From Methanoregula boonei 6A8 (GTDB lineage: Archaea; Halobacteriota; Methanomicrobia; Methanomicrobiales; Methanospirillaceae), in the NCBI RefSeq assembly GCF_000017625.1, contig NC_009712.1, positions 1,116,001 through 1,180,000 of the forward strand: 64,000 nt of DNA, read 5' to 3'. Below the pieces are notes generated by a model that was not told where the DNA came from, did no database searches, and was given only the letters and a program-made list of their open reading frames with translations. Numbering within the stretch: the stretch's first letter is position 1; every line of letters begins with the position of its first letter. Below, piece by piece: positions 37,957 through 46,435 of this stretch. The position numbers and the translations under genes are program-made.

Positions 37957-38311
37957 ATAAAGCCATGAACAGGGCATCATAAGAATATTTTGGTACGAAC
38001 TGCCCGTCTTGCCCTTTTACCGGGGAAATGAAAAGAAGAATCCTTCGTGCAGGTTTTTTGCCGGGGGCAAACCGGAAGATTTCCGTTTGTAATAAAGAAA
38101 ATTACTGAAACGGTCCCCTCCATTGATCCTTGTGAAATAATCCGGAGAAGGGCACATGCATCCCAAAACCAGGGAACTATCGCCAGCATCTCATGCATTC
38201 CATCAGAAACTGCCGTGGTGCAGTTTCCTGATCGCAGCTACGGTCCTTAAAATCCCTTGTCCCATTCCTCTAGAAAATGCACCGGCGAAAAAGAGTGAGG
38301 CCACATCCGTA
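37957..38311. other. Intergenic region upstream of marC-like gene
   Basis: 355 bp. Apart from the TATA-like element of the MarC gene I see nothing convincing; short frames inside lack ribosome sites. It also holds the end of the transcript from the QueG-like gene. Confidence 0.4.
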
Positions 38312-39376
38312 TTATTGCTGTGTCTCCTCCGCCGGCTCGTACAGCCACCGCCGCTCCGGTTCCATGGCATCAAGATTCTGCCGTGCCTCTTTTGGGGATA
38401 CCGCGTGACAGGAACCGTCTGCATCCTGGACAACAACGCCTCCCTCCATTACCATCCTGTACCGTTTCCCGCGGATCGCAGGATCGCGGTGGCAGACCAG
38501 CTGGCAGAATGAGCAGGAATAATCCAGCGCATAGCCGGGCCTAAATGAGATGTAAAAGATTTGATCGGGAAGTGTCCGTCCAAGGTATGCGGGCATGGCC
38601 CGGGCCATTGCCTGCGGGAGTTCCTCATCTTTCTCCGGAACCGGGTACCGCGATGGCGACCAGTTGGACCAGTTCCCGGACCGGTCAAGCCCCCCAATCC
38701 CCCCGCAGACGTACCCGCACCGGGAATATGCTCCGCGTTTTGCGTACGAAAATTCGCGGTCCCCAAGACGCACCGTTACCCTCGCGTCCGGGGAGATGAA
38801 CCCGGACGGGCAGACTGCCCGGCACAGCCGACAGTCATTGCAGTAGTTTTCTCCTGCGGGAAGCGGATCGGTGGGCGCAAGTTCTGCCTCGGTAACCACC
38901 GATCCAAGGACAATGGCCGATCCGTAGTCACGCGTGATCACGTGGCCTGAGTACCCGAAATGCCCGATCCCGGACCGGACCGCGAGGTAACGGTGTGAGA
39001 TAAGGGGAATACGATCGGCATAGGTTACGCCGTTCCCGTTCCGGTACTGGAAATTCGCACAGACCGGGACCGAGGCGTACCCGATCTGGGTAAGGAAATT
39101 GGCCATCTCCAGTGCAATCCCGTTGGCGAGAGTGGTGGCACGGATCTTGTTTTTGTTGAACGTCTCGTGGTCCTTTTTTGCCAGGTACCGCTCAAGTGCG
39201 GCTTCATCGAGCGCAATCGCAAAACAGATCGCAGACTGCGCTGTCGGTAGAACCTGCGTGAGATCGGCAGAAGGCGGTCCCCCGGCCAGTGTCTTGCAGG
39301 TTGCTATCCCGGAAAGATCTGCTCCCAGCCTTTTTGGCATCTCCAGCATCAGTTTGTTCAGGTCTGTTGTTGGCAC
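38312..39376 (-). CDS. QueG-like 4Fe-4S reductase domain protein
   Basis: 354 residues. Two [4Fe-4S] motifs typical of the QueG/reductive dehalogenase-type ferredoxin domain: NYCNDCRLCRAVCPSGF (about 200-216) and a later SCSFCQLVCHRDP. The N-terminal 190 residues resemble the corrinoid-binding part of such reductases (RIPLISHRYLAVRSGIGHFG). A GTG start at 39376 is preceded by AGGAGGAG four bases ahead, better than the in-frame ATG at 39433. Archaea make archaeosine rather than queuosine, so epoxyqueuosine reductase activity is unlikely; substrate unknown. Confidence 0.78.
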   Translation of the reverse strand: MPTTDLNKLMLEMPKRLGADLSGIATCKTLAGGPPSADLTQVLPTAQSAICFAIALDEAALERYLAKKDHETFNKNKIRATTLANGIALEMANFLTQIGYASVPVCANFQYRNGNGVTYADRIPLISHRYLAVRSGIGHFGYSGHVITRDYGSAIVLGSVVTEAELAPTDPLPAGENYCNDCRLCRAVCPSGFISPDARVTVRLGDREFSYAKRGAYSRCGYVCGGIGGLDRSGNWSNWSPSRYPVPEKDEELPQAMARAMPAYLGRTLPDQIFYISFRPGYALDYSCSFCQLVCHRDPAIRGKRYRMVMEGGVVVQDADGSCHAVSPKEARQNLDAMEPERRWLYEPAEETQQ

Positions 39377-39651
39377 AGGTCTCCTCCTCTCTGGTAAAAG
39401 AACCGGATACGGATGCATGGGGCATGTTGCCACTTATACCTGAGTGTCAGGAAAGTGTACAAATCCCTGTTTTGTGCAGAAAAATGACCGGGAATCCGGC
39501 AGGGATCCGGATTTTTCTTTGTAATCTGGGTTGTGTCCCGGGAGATTTGCATAAAAAAAAGGAGGAGATCGGTGCCCTTTTGGGCACCATGAGGGATGGG
39601 GCTGGTGCATGATGGCGGGGCATTGCTGCGCCGGGGGAATCGTTATTGAGC

Positions 39652-40869
39652 CTACATTGTTTTTACTTTGCGTGCAACCTCCCGGCCCAGTTCGTACAAT
39701 TTTGCGAGTTCTGCTGCATCGGGCTTGTACAGCACTTCATATCCGTCGTTGATTGTCTCGATGCCGGCTTTCTTAAGCCCCTCGGTGACGATCTTAATTG
39801 CGCCACCCTGGCCGCCATGCGATCCGAAGGCAAACCCGATCTTTTTAGCGGTCAGCCTGCCGGGGCGGACACCGTGCAGGTACGAGAGGAAGTCGGCCAC
39901 GGTCGGGTACACTTCATCCTGGAGCGTGGGAGAACCAACGAGAACCGCCTTTGAATCAAGAATCTCGGTGACTACGTTGCTCCGGTGTGTTCCTTCGAAC
40001 CTCCCGTCCTTGAGCATGCAGACTTTCACCGCAACGCCTTCGGCCATGACGCCTTCGGCCAGCATCTGGGCCATCATGTCGGTAGAGTGATGCATGGTAT
40101 CATAGACTATGGTCACTTTATTCTTTGCAACGCCATGCGACCAGTTCACGTATGCTGTGATGATGTCGCCGGCATATGATCGCCAGATGATCCCGTGGCT
40201 CGGTGCGACCATGGAGATAGGGATGCCGAGTTTGGTGACCTCGTCAAGTTTCTTTAATACTTTGGGCGCGAGGGGAACTATCAGGTTTGCAAAGAACTTC
40301 TGCGCATGGGCAAAGGATGCTTCTTTTCCCAGTTCGTCATCGAAACGTTCGCAGCCGGCAATGTGCTGGCCGAAGGCATCGTTTGGGAAGAGTATCTTGT
40401 CCTCGGCGAGATAGGTGAACATGGAGTCGGGCCAGTGGAGCATCGGGGCTTCGACAAACACCAGTGTTTTTCCGCCCAAATCGATCTTGTCCAGGCTTTT
40501 TACGGTCTTGAAGTTCCAGCCCTTGGTATCGTAGTACTTTCCAAAACCGGTAACCGCTGCTTCCGTACAATAGATCGGGACACCCGGAAGGAGTTTGGTG
40601 AGCATCGGGAGCGCTCCCGAGTGATCTTTTTCCACGTGATTTGCTACGATGATGTCGATCTTCTTTGGATCAATAATATCCTTAATCCGCTCCATCATCT
40701 GGAATTCATGGCCGGGATAGGTATTGTCGATGAGTGCGGTATGCTTCTTTCCTACCACAAGATAGGCATTATATGTCGTGCCCGGCAGGGTATAACCGTG
40801 GTAGTCGCGCAGGTTCCAGTCAATGGCACCTACCCAGTAGACGCCTTCTGCTAATTTTGTTGCTTTCAT
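39652..40869 (-). CDS. fprA: Flavodiiron protein, F420H2 oxidase type
   Basis: 405 residues. N-terminal beta-lactamase-like domain with the di-iron ligands: NHVEKDHSG (H-x-E-x-D-H), a histidine in APMLHWPDSMF, the Asp in FPNDAFGQH, and the His of APSHGIIW. C-terminal flavodoxin domain with FMN loop YDTMHHSTDMMA (about 255 onward) and GSPTLQDEVYP. In methanogens FprA reduces O2 to water with F420H2, protecting the cell. Normal length. Divergent from a V4R regulator over a promoter full of inverted repeats. Confidence 0.93.
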   Translation of the reverse strand: MKATKLAEGVYWVGAIDWNLRDYHGYTLPGTTYNAYLVVGKKHTALIDNTYPGHEFQMMERIKDIIDPKKIDIIVANHVEKDHSGALPMLTKLLPGVPIYCTEAAVTGFGKYYDTKGWNFKTVKSLDKIDLGGKTLVFVEAPMLHWPDSMFTYLAEDKILFPNDAFGQHIAGCERFDDELGKEASFAHAQKFFANLIVPLAPKVLKKLDEVTKLGIPISMVAPSHGIIWRSYAGDIITAYVNWSHGVAKNKVTIVYDTMHHSTDMMAQMLAEGVMAEGVAVKVCMLKDGRFEGTHRSNVVTEILDSKAVLVGSPTLQDEVYPTVADFLSYLHGVRPGRLTAKKIGFAFGSHGGQGGAIKIVTEGLKKAGIETINDGYEVLYKPDAAELAKLYELGREVARKVKTM

Positions 40870-40883
40870 GGCAGTTCACCATT

Positions 40884-40932
40884 TGTTCTATCAAATACGA
40901 ACATTCTATTTGTTACGAACAGATTATATATC
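40884..40932. promoter_or_regulatory. Divergent fprA / V4R promoter with operator-like repeats
   Basis: TGTTC-N10-GAACA (40884-40903) and TGTT-N3-AACA (40911-40921) are inverted repeats that share the direct repeat TACGAACA, 18 bp apart (40896-40903 and 40914-40921). A TATA-like GATTATATATC at 40922-40932 can serve both directions. For fprA the repeats fall between TATA and gene, as for a repressor. Confidence 0.5.
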
Positions 40933-40975
40933 TAGTTTGCGTTTAGTGATATAGACAAATCTGCGGGAGTACTTC

Positions 40976-41779
40976 ATGTCAGGAGAAAAGGAATCCGAAC
41001 AAGAGTGCCGCCCTGATGCTACACCGGCCGTGGGCCTTTTTGCAACACCGTCCGGTATACGGGCAGTGCAGTCACCGGCGCGTGCGAAGATTCTTTCCGT
41101 GCTTGCTGAGCACGAACTGCCCTTTGACGAGATTGTCCGGCAGTCGGGGAAAGCAAAGTCCACGGTCTCGGTGCAGCTCCAGGGACTCGAACATGAAGGG
41201 ATTATAATCGGGAGGAGGAATCCCGAAGATTCCCGCAAGAAACTCTTCTCCATTTCCTCACCACTGGTTGGGAATCTTGCCGGTGTCCGCCCGGATCTCA
41301 AAGAGACCCCGGAGGGTCTCGCCCGGCTGGTGGCCGGCCCGAATCCGTTCCGGTTCTACCGGCTGATGTTCCGGACGATCCGGGTCTCGCTTCTTTCTGA
41401 AGGGATCAACATCGACCCGGTGCTCAGGAATGCAGGGTACGAGGTCGGTGAGCGGATCTATTCGGCCCTTGCGGCCCCGGGCCTTGAAGAGATCCTGGAA
41501 AGGACCACAAAATTCTGGACCAAAAATAACCTTGGCACTCTTGAAGTGGAGAGTACCGGGCCACTGGTGATGAGGGTGTATGACTGCTTTGAGTGCGGGA
41601 GCCTGCCGGAGCTTGGGCGCCCGGCCTGTGCCTTTGACTCCGGGATTCTCCAGGCAATATTTACCCGGCATTACCGGAAACCCCAGCAGGTGGATGAGAC
41701 AGCCTGTTATGCGATGGGCGACGATCACTGCCGGTTCGTGATTGCTCCGGGAACTCCCGGTATTGCTCCATCGGCATAA
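40976..41779 (+). CDS. HTH regulator with V4R sensor domain
   Basis: 267 residues. Residues 25-100 are an ArsR/MarR-like winged helix (QSPARAKILSVLAEHELPF, KSTVSVQLQGLEHEGIIIG). Residues 125-255 are a V4R domain, which binds small hydrocarbon-like ligands; its cysteines lie in YDCFECGSL, PACAFDSG, ETACYAMGDDHC. The divergent position next to fprA and the repeats between them suggest that it controls fprA and itself, perhaps in response to oxidative stress. That link is inferred. Confidence 0.85.
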   Translation: MSGEKESEQECRPDATPAVGLFATPSGIRAVQSPARAKILSVLAEHELPFDEIVRQSGKAKSTVSVQLQGLEHEGIIIGRRNPEDSRKKLFSISSPLVGNLAGVRPDLKETPEGLARLVAGPNPFRFYRLMFRTIRVSLLSEGINIDPVLRNAGYEVGERIYSALAAPGLEEILERTTKFWTKNNLGTLEVESTGPLVMRVYDCFECGSLPELGRPACAFDSGILQAIFTRHYRKPQQVDETACYAMGDDHCRFVIAPGTPGIAPSA

Positions 41780-41894
41780 CGATCTTCACCAGAACGGTTT
41801 TTTATTATTGTGCCGGGCCGGATCAACCGAAAACATCCTATCCCGGCAGACCGGATATCAACCGGTAAGTTACATTGTGCCCGGGGGTTTTCCC

Positions 41895-42845
41895 ATGCCA
41901 TACACTGTTATCCTGATCTCTCCTGAAGAAAAAGAACATCTTGACGGGTGTTGTGCCCCCCGGGTGCGGTACGAGATCAAATCCGAGATCTTTGGGTGCT
42001 GCATCAAGCTCCTCACCGATGAGAAAGCCCTTGCCGAAACATGGCAGGAGAACTTCTCTCCCATGTCACAGGCCATCCGCTCGCACGGCCGGCTTTACGT
42101 ATTCCGCGACCCTTCGATTGCGGAGAATACCGTGCGGTTTGACCCGTATTCCAAGACCGTGTTTCTCTTTAACTTCTCCTACTATGGCTGGATCAAATCG
42201 ATTGCACTTGGCCTGTGCGGGGATATTCTTGAAGACGAGCACGGGATCTTCTCGATCCACGGGGCCTGCGTGGACGTGTACGGCAGAGGGCTCGCGCTCG
42301 TCGGGGTCTCAGGCGCGGGAAAGACCACGCAGACCTATGGCCTCCTCCGGGACCCGCATACCCGGATCATCTCGGACGACTGGTTCTTTGGCCGGGTTTT
42401 TGGCCCCGAAATCCTAGCCTACGGTTCGGAGCGCAACTTCTATATCCGGCAGGATCTCTCCGCGATCTGGAAGGAGTTTGGCGGTCTCGTGGCAGCAAAC
42501 GAGTACGATGCGGACGGCCGGGCCGTGGCAGATATCCGCTGGGTGGTGGGGAAGGGCCGCCTTCTCCCACTCACCACTCTTGGGACGATCGTTATCCTTC
42601 ACCATGATCCTTCCGATCCCCGGATCCTCTGCCGGATGGAAAAGGATGAGACACTTGCTCTTTTTACCCAAAACGGGTACTTCAACCCGCACCTGCTGGT
42701 GCGGGATGCCCGAAAGACTGCGATCCGCGACCGCTCCCTTGGTGAGCTTCTCGACCGGACAGACTGTTACCTGCTCAACACCACCGGGACGCCAAAAGAG
42801 ACACAGGAGCAGATCAGGAATATTATCGGGATAAAAACTGAGTAA
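41895..42845 (+). CDS. HPr-kinase-like P-loop protein
   Basis: 316 residues. A P-loop GVSGAGKTTQT near residue 140 is preceded by FSIHGACVDVYGRGLAL and followed by RIISDDWFFG, the arrangement of the HprK/phosphoenolpyruvate-carboxykinase-like kinase core (P-loop, then paired Asp). The N-terminal 130 residues are unlike known HprK sensor domains. No PTS HPr gene is seen. The start ATG at 41895 is chosen because earlier in-frame codons overlap the V4R gene. The target is unknown. Confidence 0.65.
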   Translation: MPYTVILISPEEKEHLDGCCAPRVRYEIKSEIFGCCIKLLTDEKALAETWQENFSPMSQAIRSHGRLYVFRDPSIAENTVRFDPYSKTVFLFNFSYYGWIKSIALGLCGDILEDEHGIFSIHGACVDVYGRGLALVGVSGAGKTTQTYGLLRDPHTRIISDDWFFGRVFGPEILAYGSERNFYIRQDLSAIWKEFGGLVAANEYDADGRAVADIRWVVGKGRLLPLTTLGTIVILHHDPSDPRILCRMEKDETLALFTQNGYFNPHLLVRDARKTAIRDRSLGELLDRTDCYLLNTTGTPKETQEQIRNIIGIKTE

Positions 42846-43050
42846 AACGGCAGGACCGGGAAAAATAGTGCAAGGGGGATAAGGAAGTTATTCCCCCCAT
42901 ATAGGCAGAAGGGGAAATCCCCGGCAACGTCCGATTCCTGTGAGCGGTACTGACGGGTTATCTATCAGACCGGGCGGACCGTGCAAAAAAAAGACAACCT
43001 TCAAATATCTGCCCGGGCAGAGTTCACATATAAATTTTGAGGTACTTGTT

Positions 43051-43635
43051 ATGACTGATACTGCTGTTTCCCCTGCTTCGGTGCAACCGTGCGATTGGTT
43101 TACTTCCGGCTTCCATCCCTGGTGGCTCCTGCTCCTGTGGGGACTGCTCTCCCTTATCATCGGGATCATGTTCCTGTCCTCTCCGGGCATCACGACCATT
43201 GTCTTTGTCACCTTCCTTGGCGCTTACTGGCTGGTAAGCGGGATCTTCTCGCTTGCGAGCCTTGCGATTGACCGGACAGACATGGGCTGGAAGATTCTCC
43301 TTGCGGTCCTCAACCTGATCGCCGGTATCATCGTTCTTACCTACCCGCTGTACAGTACTGTTCTCCTCCTGACGTTCCTTGTCATCCTTGTCGGGGTCTG
43401 GGCCTGCATTACCGGGGGCGCCCACCTGTACGTGGCATTTGCCAAGAAGGATGCAGGAAATGGTGTCCTTGGGTTTATCAGTCTCCTCTTTGGGATCCTG
43501 CTGTTGATCTTCCCGCTCATCTCGGCAGTGCTTGTGCCGTTTATCGCCGGGATCTTTGCGATCGTCATCGGCTTTGCCGCTATCGTTGCCGCGTATGGCG
43601 CAAAAAAGGTCGTGGATGCTGCACCGGCAGCGTGA
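43051..43635 (+). CDS. HdeD/DUF308-family membrane protein
   Basis: 194 residues, six predicted helices in three similar pairs (LLLLWGLLSLIIGIMFL, ILLAVLNLIAGIIVLTYP, FISLLFGILLLIFPL), the repeat pattern of HdeD proteins. Function unknown in archaea. GAGGT about 10 bases before the ATG at 43051 supports the start over an upstream in-frame codon. Followed by a T-rich stretch at 43649-43662. Confidence 0.8.
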   Translation: MTDTAVSPASVQPCDWFTSGFHPWWLLLLWGLLSLIIGIMFLSSPGITTIVFVTFLGAYWLVSGIFSLASLAIDRTDMGWKILLAVLNLIAGIIVLTYPLYSTVLLLTFLVILVGVWACITGGAHLYVAFAKKDAGNGVLGFISLLFGILLLIFPLISAVLVPFIAGIFAIVIGFAAIVAAYGAKKVVDAAPAA

Positions 43636-43670
43636 CCGGATCCACCACGTTTTTTTTCTTTTGCCCGGGG

Positions 43671-44486
43671 TCAGTACCCGGTAGCGTAATACCAGCCGTT
43701 TTCTTCCCGCACATGAACGGGGACCGAGAAAAGCCCGCCGATCCTTTCATCGGTCAGCATTTCAGTTTTCTTTCCATCGCCAAAGACCCTGCCGTCCTTC
43801 ATCATCACAATTCGGGAGATCTCCGGAATGATATCGTGGAGGTTATGGGTCACAAGGATGATCCCGGTTCCCGATTGGGCAACCGCCCGAAGAGCCTGCC
43901 GGAAGGTATGCAGGGCAAAGAGATCGAGGCTGCTTGTCGGCTCGTCAAGGAGGAGGGTCTTTGGCCCAAATGCAAGGGCCCGCCCGATCAAAAAGCGACG
44001 TGCTTCGCCGGAAGAGAGCGTATTCATGAGCCGGCCTGACAGGTGATCGATCCCAAGGAGCCGCTCAATTTCTTTGGCCCTCTCCTCCATTGCCGGTGTA
44101 ATCTCCCGGTTGAACAGGCCGATGCTGGAAAAGAACCCCGAGAGGATGACCTCGCGGCCGGTAAGGGGGCGCGTGAACGTGTACTGGAGATCGTTTGAGA
44201 CGATCCCGATATGCGACCTGAGGGCAAAGACATCCCAGACATCTGCGCCCCGGAACCGGAATGTGCAGGGCTCTTTTGAGATCACCGGATAGTACTCGCG
44301 GGTGATGGCTTTTACAAGCGAGGACTTTCCTGCACCGTTTGGCCCGAGGATCGCGGTGTTCTCACCTTCATAGAGCGTAAGGGACAAAGAATCGAGCGCC
44401 CGTACATCGCTCCGGGTCACGGTTACGTTTTCAAACTCGATAAGCGGCAATCCCCGGTCCGGGCTGCATGCAGTACCGTGTGGCAT
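43671..44486 (-). CDS. ABC-type ATPase (ModF/YlmA-like)
   Basis: 271 residues. Walker A GPNGAGKSS, Q-loop around SNDLQYT, signature TLSSGEARRFLIGRAL, Walker B TLLLDEPTSSLDL, and switch His in VTHNLHDI. No membrane component is adjacent and the signature is SSGE. Resembles soluble or orphan ATPases of the iron/molybdenum-type group; substrate not deducible. Convergent with the HdeD-like gene. Confidence 0.85.
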   Translation of the reverse strand: MPHGTACSPDRGLPLIEFENVTVTRSDVRALDSLSLTLYEGENTAILGPNGAGKSSLVKAITREYYPVISKEPCTFRFRGADVWDVFALRSHIGIVSNDLQYTFTRPLTGREVILSGFFSSIGLFNREITPAMEERAKEIERLLGIDHLSGRLMNTLSSGEARRFLIGRALAFGPKTLLLDEPTSSLDLFALHTFRQALRAVAQSGTGIILVTHNLHDIIPEISRIVMMKDGRVFGDGKKTEMLTDERIGGLFSVPVHVREENGWYYATGY

Positions 44487-44590
44487 CGTACTCCCTTAGT
44501 GTGGAATCACTGTTTTTCTTTCCCGGCTGATATCCGTTCCCACGCCCCGGCACAAGGACTATCTGGGACGGGCACTTAAGATCGTTACCT

Positions 44591-45346
44591 ATGCCAGACC
44601 CGATTCAGCGCCCGCCCGGCGCCGGGCAGGAGTTCATGGAGCGCACGAAATACCGGTGCCTGGGCCGGTCCGATCAGGAAAAGGGTATTCCCCAGCCTCC
44701 GCTTGAACTCCCGCCGGCACCCGGTCTTCCGGTCATCGATCTTGTAAAACCTGAAGACATTGTAATCCCCCCACTCGATCTCAGGGCCGCGATTGAACGC
44801 CGGCACAGTGTCCGGTTGTACCAGAGGGAGCCGATCAGTCAGGAGGAGCTCTCGTTTCTTCTCTGGTGCACGCAGGGTGTCCGGTATGTGCACGGCAGCG
44901 CTGCTACCTTCCGCACTGTCCCGTCGGCCGGGGCACGCCACGCCTTTGAGACGTACCTGCTGGTAAACGATGTCAGCGATCTTGAACCGGGCCTGTACCG
45001 CTACCTGGCTCTCTCCCACCGACTCCAACAGATACCCTCAGACCCGGATATCCACATCAAAATTGCCCATGGCTTTATGGACCAGGACTTTGTCATGCGC
45101 TGCTCTGTGGCCTTCCTCTGGACGGCGGTTTGTTACCGGATGACCTGGAGGTACGGCGAGCGCGGGTACCGGGACCTGCACCTCGATGCCGGCCATGTCT
45201 GCCAGAACCTGTACCTTGCAGCAGAAGCGATCGGCTGCGGGGTCTGTGCCCTTGCAGCGTTTGATGATGACCTGATGGCCGCGATCCTTGGGATTGACGG
45301 GACCGGACAGTTCATGATCTACGGTGCAACCGTGGGAAAGACCTAA
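44591..45346 (+). CDS. SagB/ThcOx-family nitroreductase-like FMN oxidoreductase
   Basis: 251 residues. Nitroreductase fold: FMN-contact Arg-Ser in IERRHSVRLYQREPIS, then FLLWCTQGVRY and the SagB-type TVPSAGARHAFETYLLVN, and CQNLYLAAEAIGCGVCALAAF at the C-terminal half. SagB-type enzymes oxidise azolines in peptide products, but stand-alone archaeal copies without precursor or cyclodehydratase genes, as here, have unknown roles. Confidence 0.85.
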   Translation: MPDPIQRPPGAGQEFMERTKYRCLGRSDQEKGIPQPPLELPPAPGLPVIDLVKPEDIVIPPLDLRAAIERRHSVRLYQREPISQEELSFLLWCTQGVRYVHGSAATFRTVPSAGARHAFETYLLVNDVSDLEPGLYRYLALSHRLQQIPSDPDIHIKIAHGFMDQDFVMRCSVAFLWTAVCYRMTWRYGERGYRDLHLDAGHVCQNLYLAAEAIGCGVCALAAFDDDLMAAILGIDGTGQFMIYGATVGKT

Positions 45347-45412
45347 AGAAAGGGCAATGACAAAACCGTGTGACCCGCCGCACAATTGCTGCAGCAGGCA
45401 AAGGAGGGGAGA

Positions 45413-45778
45413 TTATTTTGGGGAACTGACAGCCGCAAGGGCATCGGATACTGTTGCATAGATGGAGAAGATGGTAGTGAAGCCGGCAAGATTCATCACC
45501 TTTTGCACCTCGACCGACAAGCCACAGAGCACGAACCGGTCCCCGTTGCTGTGCAGTTTCTTTGCTGTGGCCAGAAGGACGCGCAGGCCCCCGCTGGAGA
45601 TATAAGCAAGCCCGGAGAGGTCGAGAATAATCTGCCGCTCGCCCATGCCGATATGGCTGTTTATGGCGCCCTCGAATTCCCCGGCTGTTGTGGCGTCAAT
45701 GCGTCCTTTGACCGAGAGAATAGCAGCCGTATCGTGTTTGGCCACGGTAAGGGTAAATGTTGTTTCGGGAAGGTCCAT
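45413..45778 (-). CDS. STAS-domain protein (anti-sigma antagonist-like)
   Basis: 121 residues, a single STAS domain: AILSVKGRIDATTAGEFEGA, ILDLSGLAYISSGGLRVLL with the Ser-Ser-Gly stretch where RsbV/SpoIIAA are phosphorylated, and FVLCGLSVEVQKVMNLAGF. A GTG nine bases earlier (45787) is an alternative start; neither has a clear ribosome site. It lies beside an RsbW-like kinase and a second STAS protein, so a partner-switching role is likely; its archaeal output is unknown. Confidence 0.87.
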   Translation of the reverse strand: MDLPETTFTLTVAKHDTAAILSVKGRIDATTAGEFEGAINSHIGMGERQIILDLSGLAYISSGGLRVLLATAKKLHSNGDRFVLCGLSVEVQKVMNLAGFTTIFSIYATVSDALAAVSSPK

Positions 45779-45991
45779 GGGGATCACTCAGAGGTGGGGC
45801 AGGTACAGAGGTGTCTCCTCTACACATATCATTTCCGGGTACAGATAATCTTTCCTTTTGTGGATGCGGCATAAGCCGGCTTTTTATGGGTTTATAAAAA
45901 ACTATGATCTCATAAGGATACTACCCTCCATGCAGATTCCTGTAACCGCAGAAAGCCGGCATACCGGGTCATATATTACGGAGGCGCAGAT

Positions 45992-46408
45992 GTGCCTGCC
46001 CTAACCGAGTTTGTCATACCGGCCCGGCTCGAAGCCGTACCCGGGGTTGCTGTCGCGATTGAAGAGTTCATGAAGGGGACCGGTTTTTCCGTCCAGGCAA
46101 TTCTTGATATCCAGCTTGCCCTTGAAGAGGTGATTGCCAATTCCGTTGAACACGGGTACCAGGGAAGCGAGGGTGAGATTGCCATTTGTTGCGAATTCCG
46201 TGATGGTGTCTTAACCGTGGAGATCAGCGATCGTGCACCGGCGTTTAACCCTCTTGTTGTGGCTGACCCGGATATCACCTCCCCGCTTGAGGAGCGAAAG
46301 ATTGGCGGGCTTGGCATCTATCTTGTCCGGCAGGTGACCGATACTGTTGCCTACCGGTACAACGAAGGAAAAAATATCCTGACTCTCACCAAAAAGAAGG
46401 ATCGATAA
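45992..46408 (+). CDS. RsbW/SpoIIAB-like serine kinase (HATPase)
   Basis: 138 residues, GHKL ATPase of the anti-sigma kinase type. N-box ALEEVIANSVEHGY, G1-like EISDRAPAFNPL, G2-like GGLGIYLVRQVTD. Starts with GTG at 45992, eight bases after GGAGG. In bacteria such kinases bind a sigma factor or a phosphorylatable STAS partner. Archaea lack sigma factors of that type, so the client is another protein, probably one of the two neighbouring STAS proteins. Confidence 0.88.
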   Translation: MPALTEFVIPARLEAVPGVAVAIEEFMKGTGFSVQAILDIQLALEEVIANSVEHGYQGSEGEIAICCEFRDGVLTVEISDRAPAFNPLVVADPDITSPLEERKIGGLGIYLVRQVTDTVAYRYNEGKNILTLTKKKDR

Positions 46409-46435
46409 GGAAGGGGGTCAGGAAAAATAGAGGGG

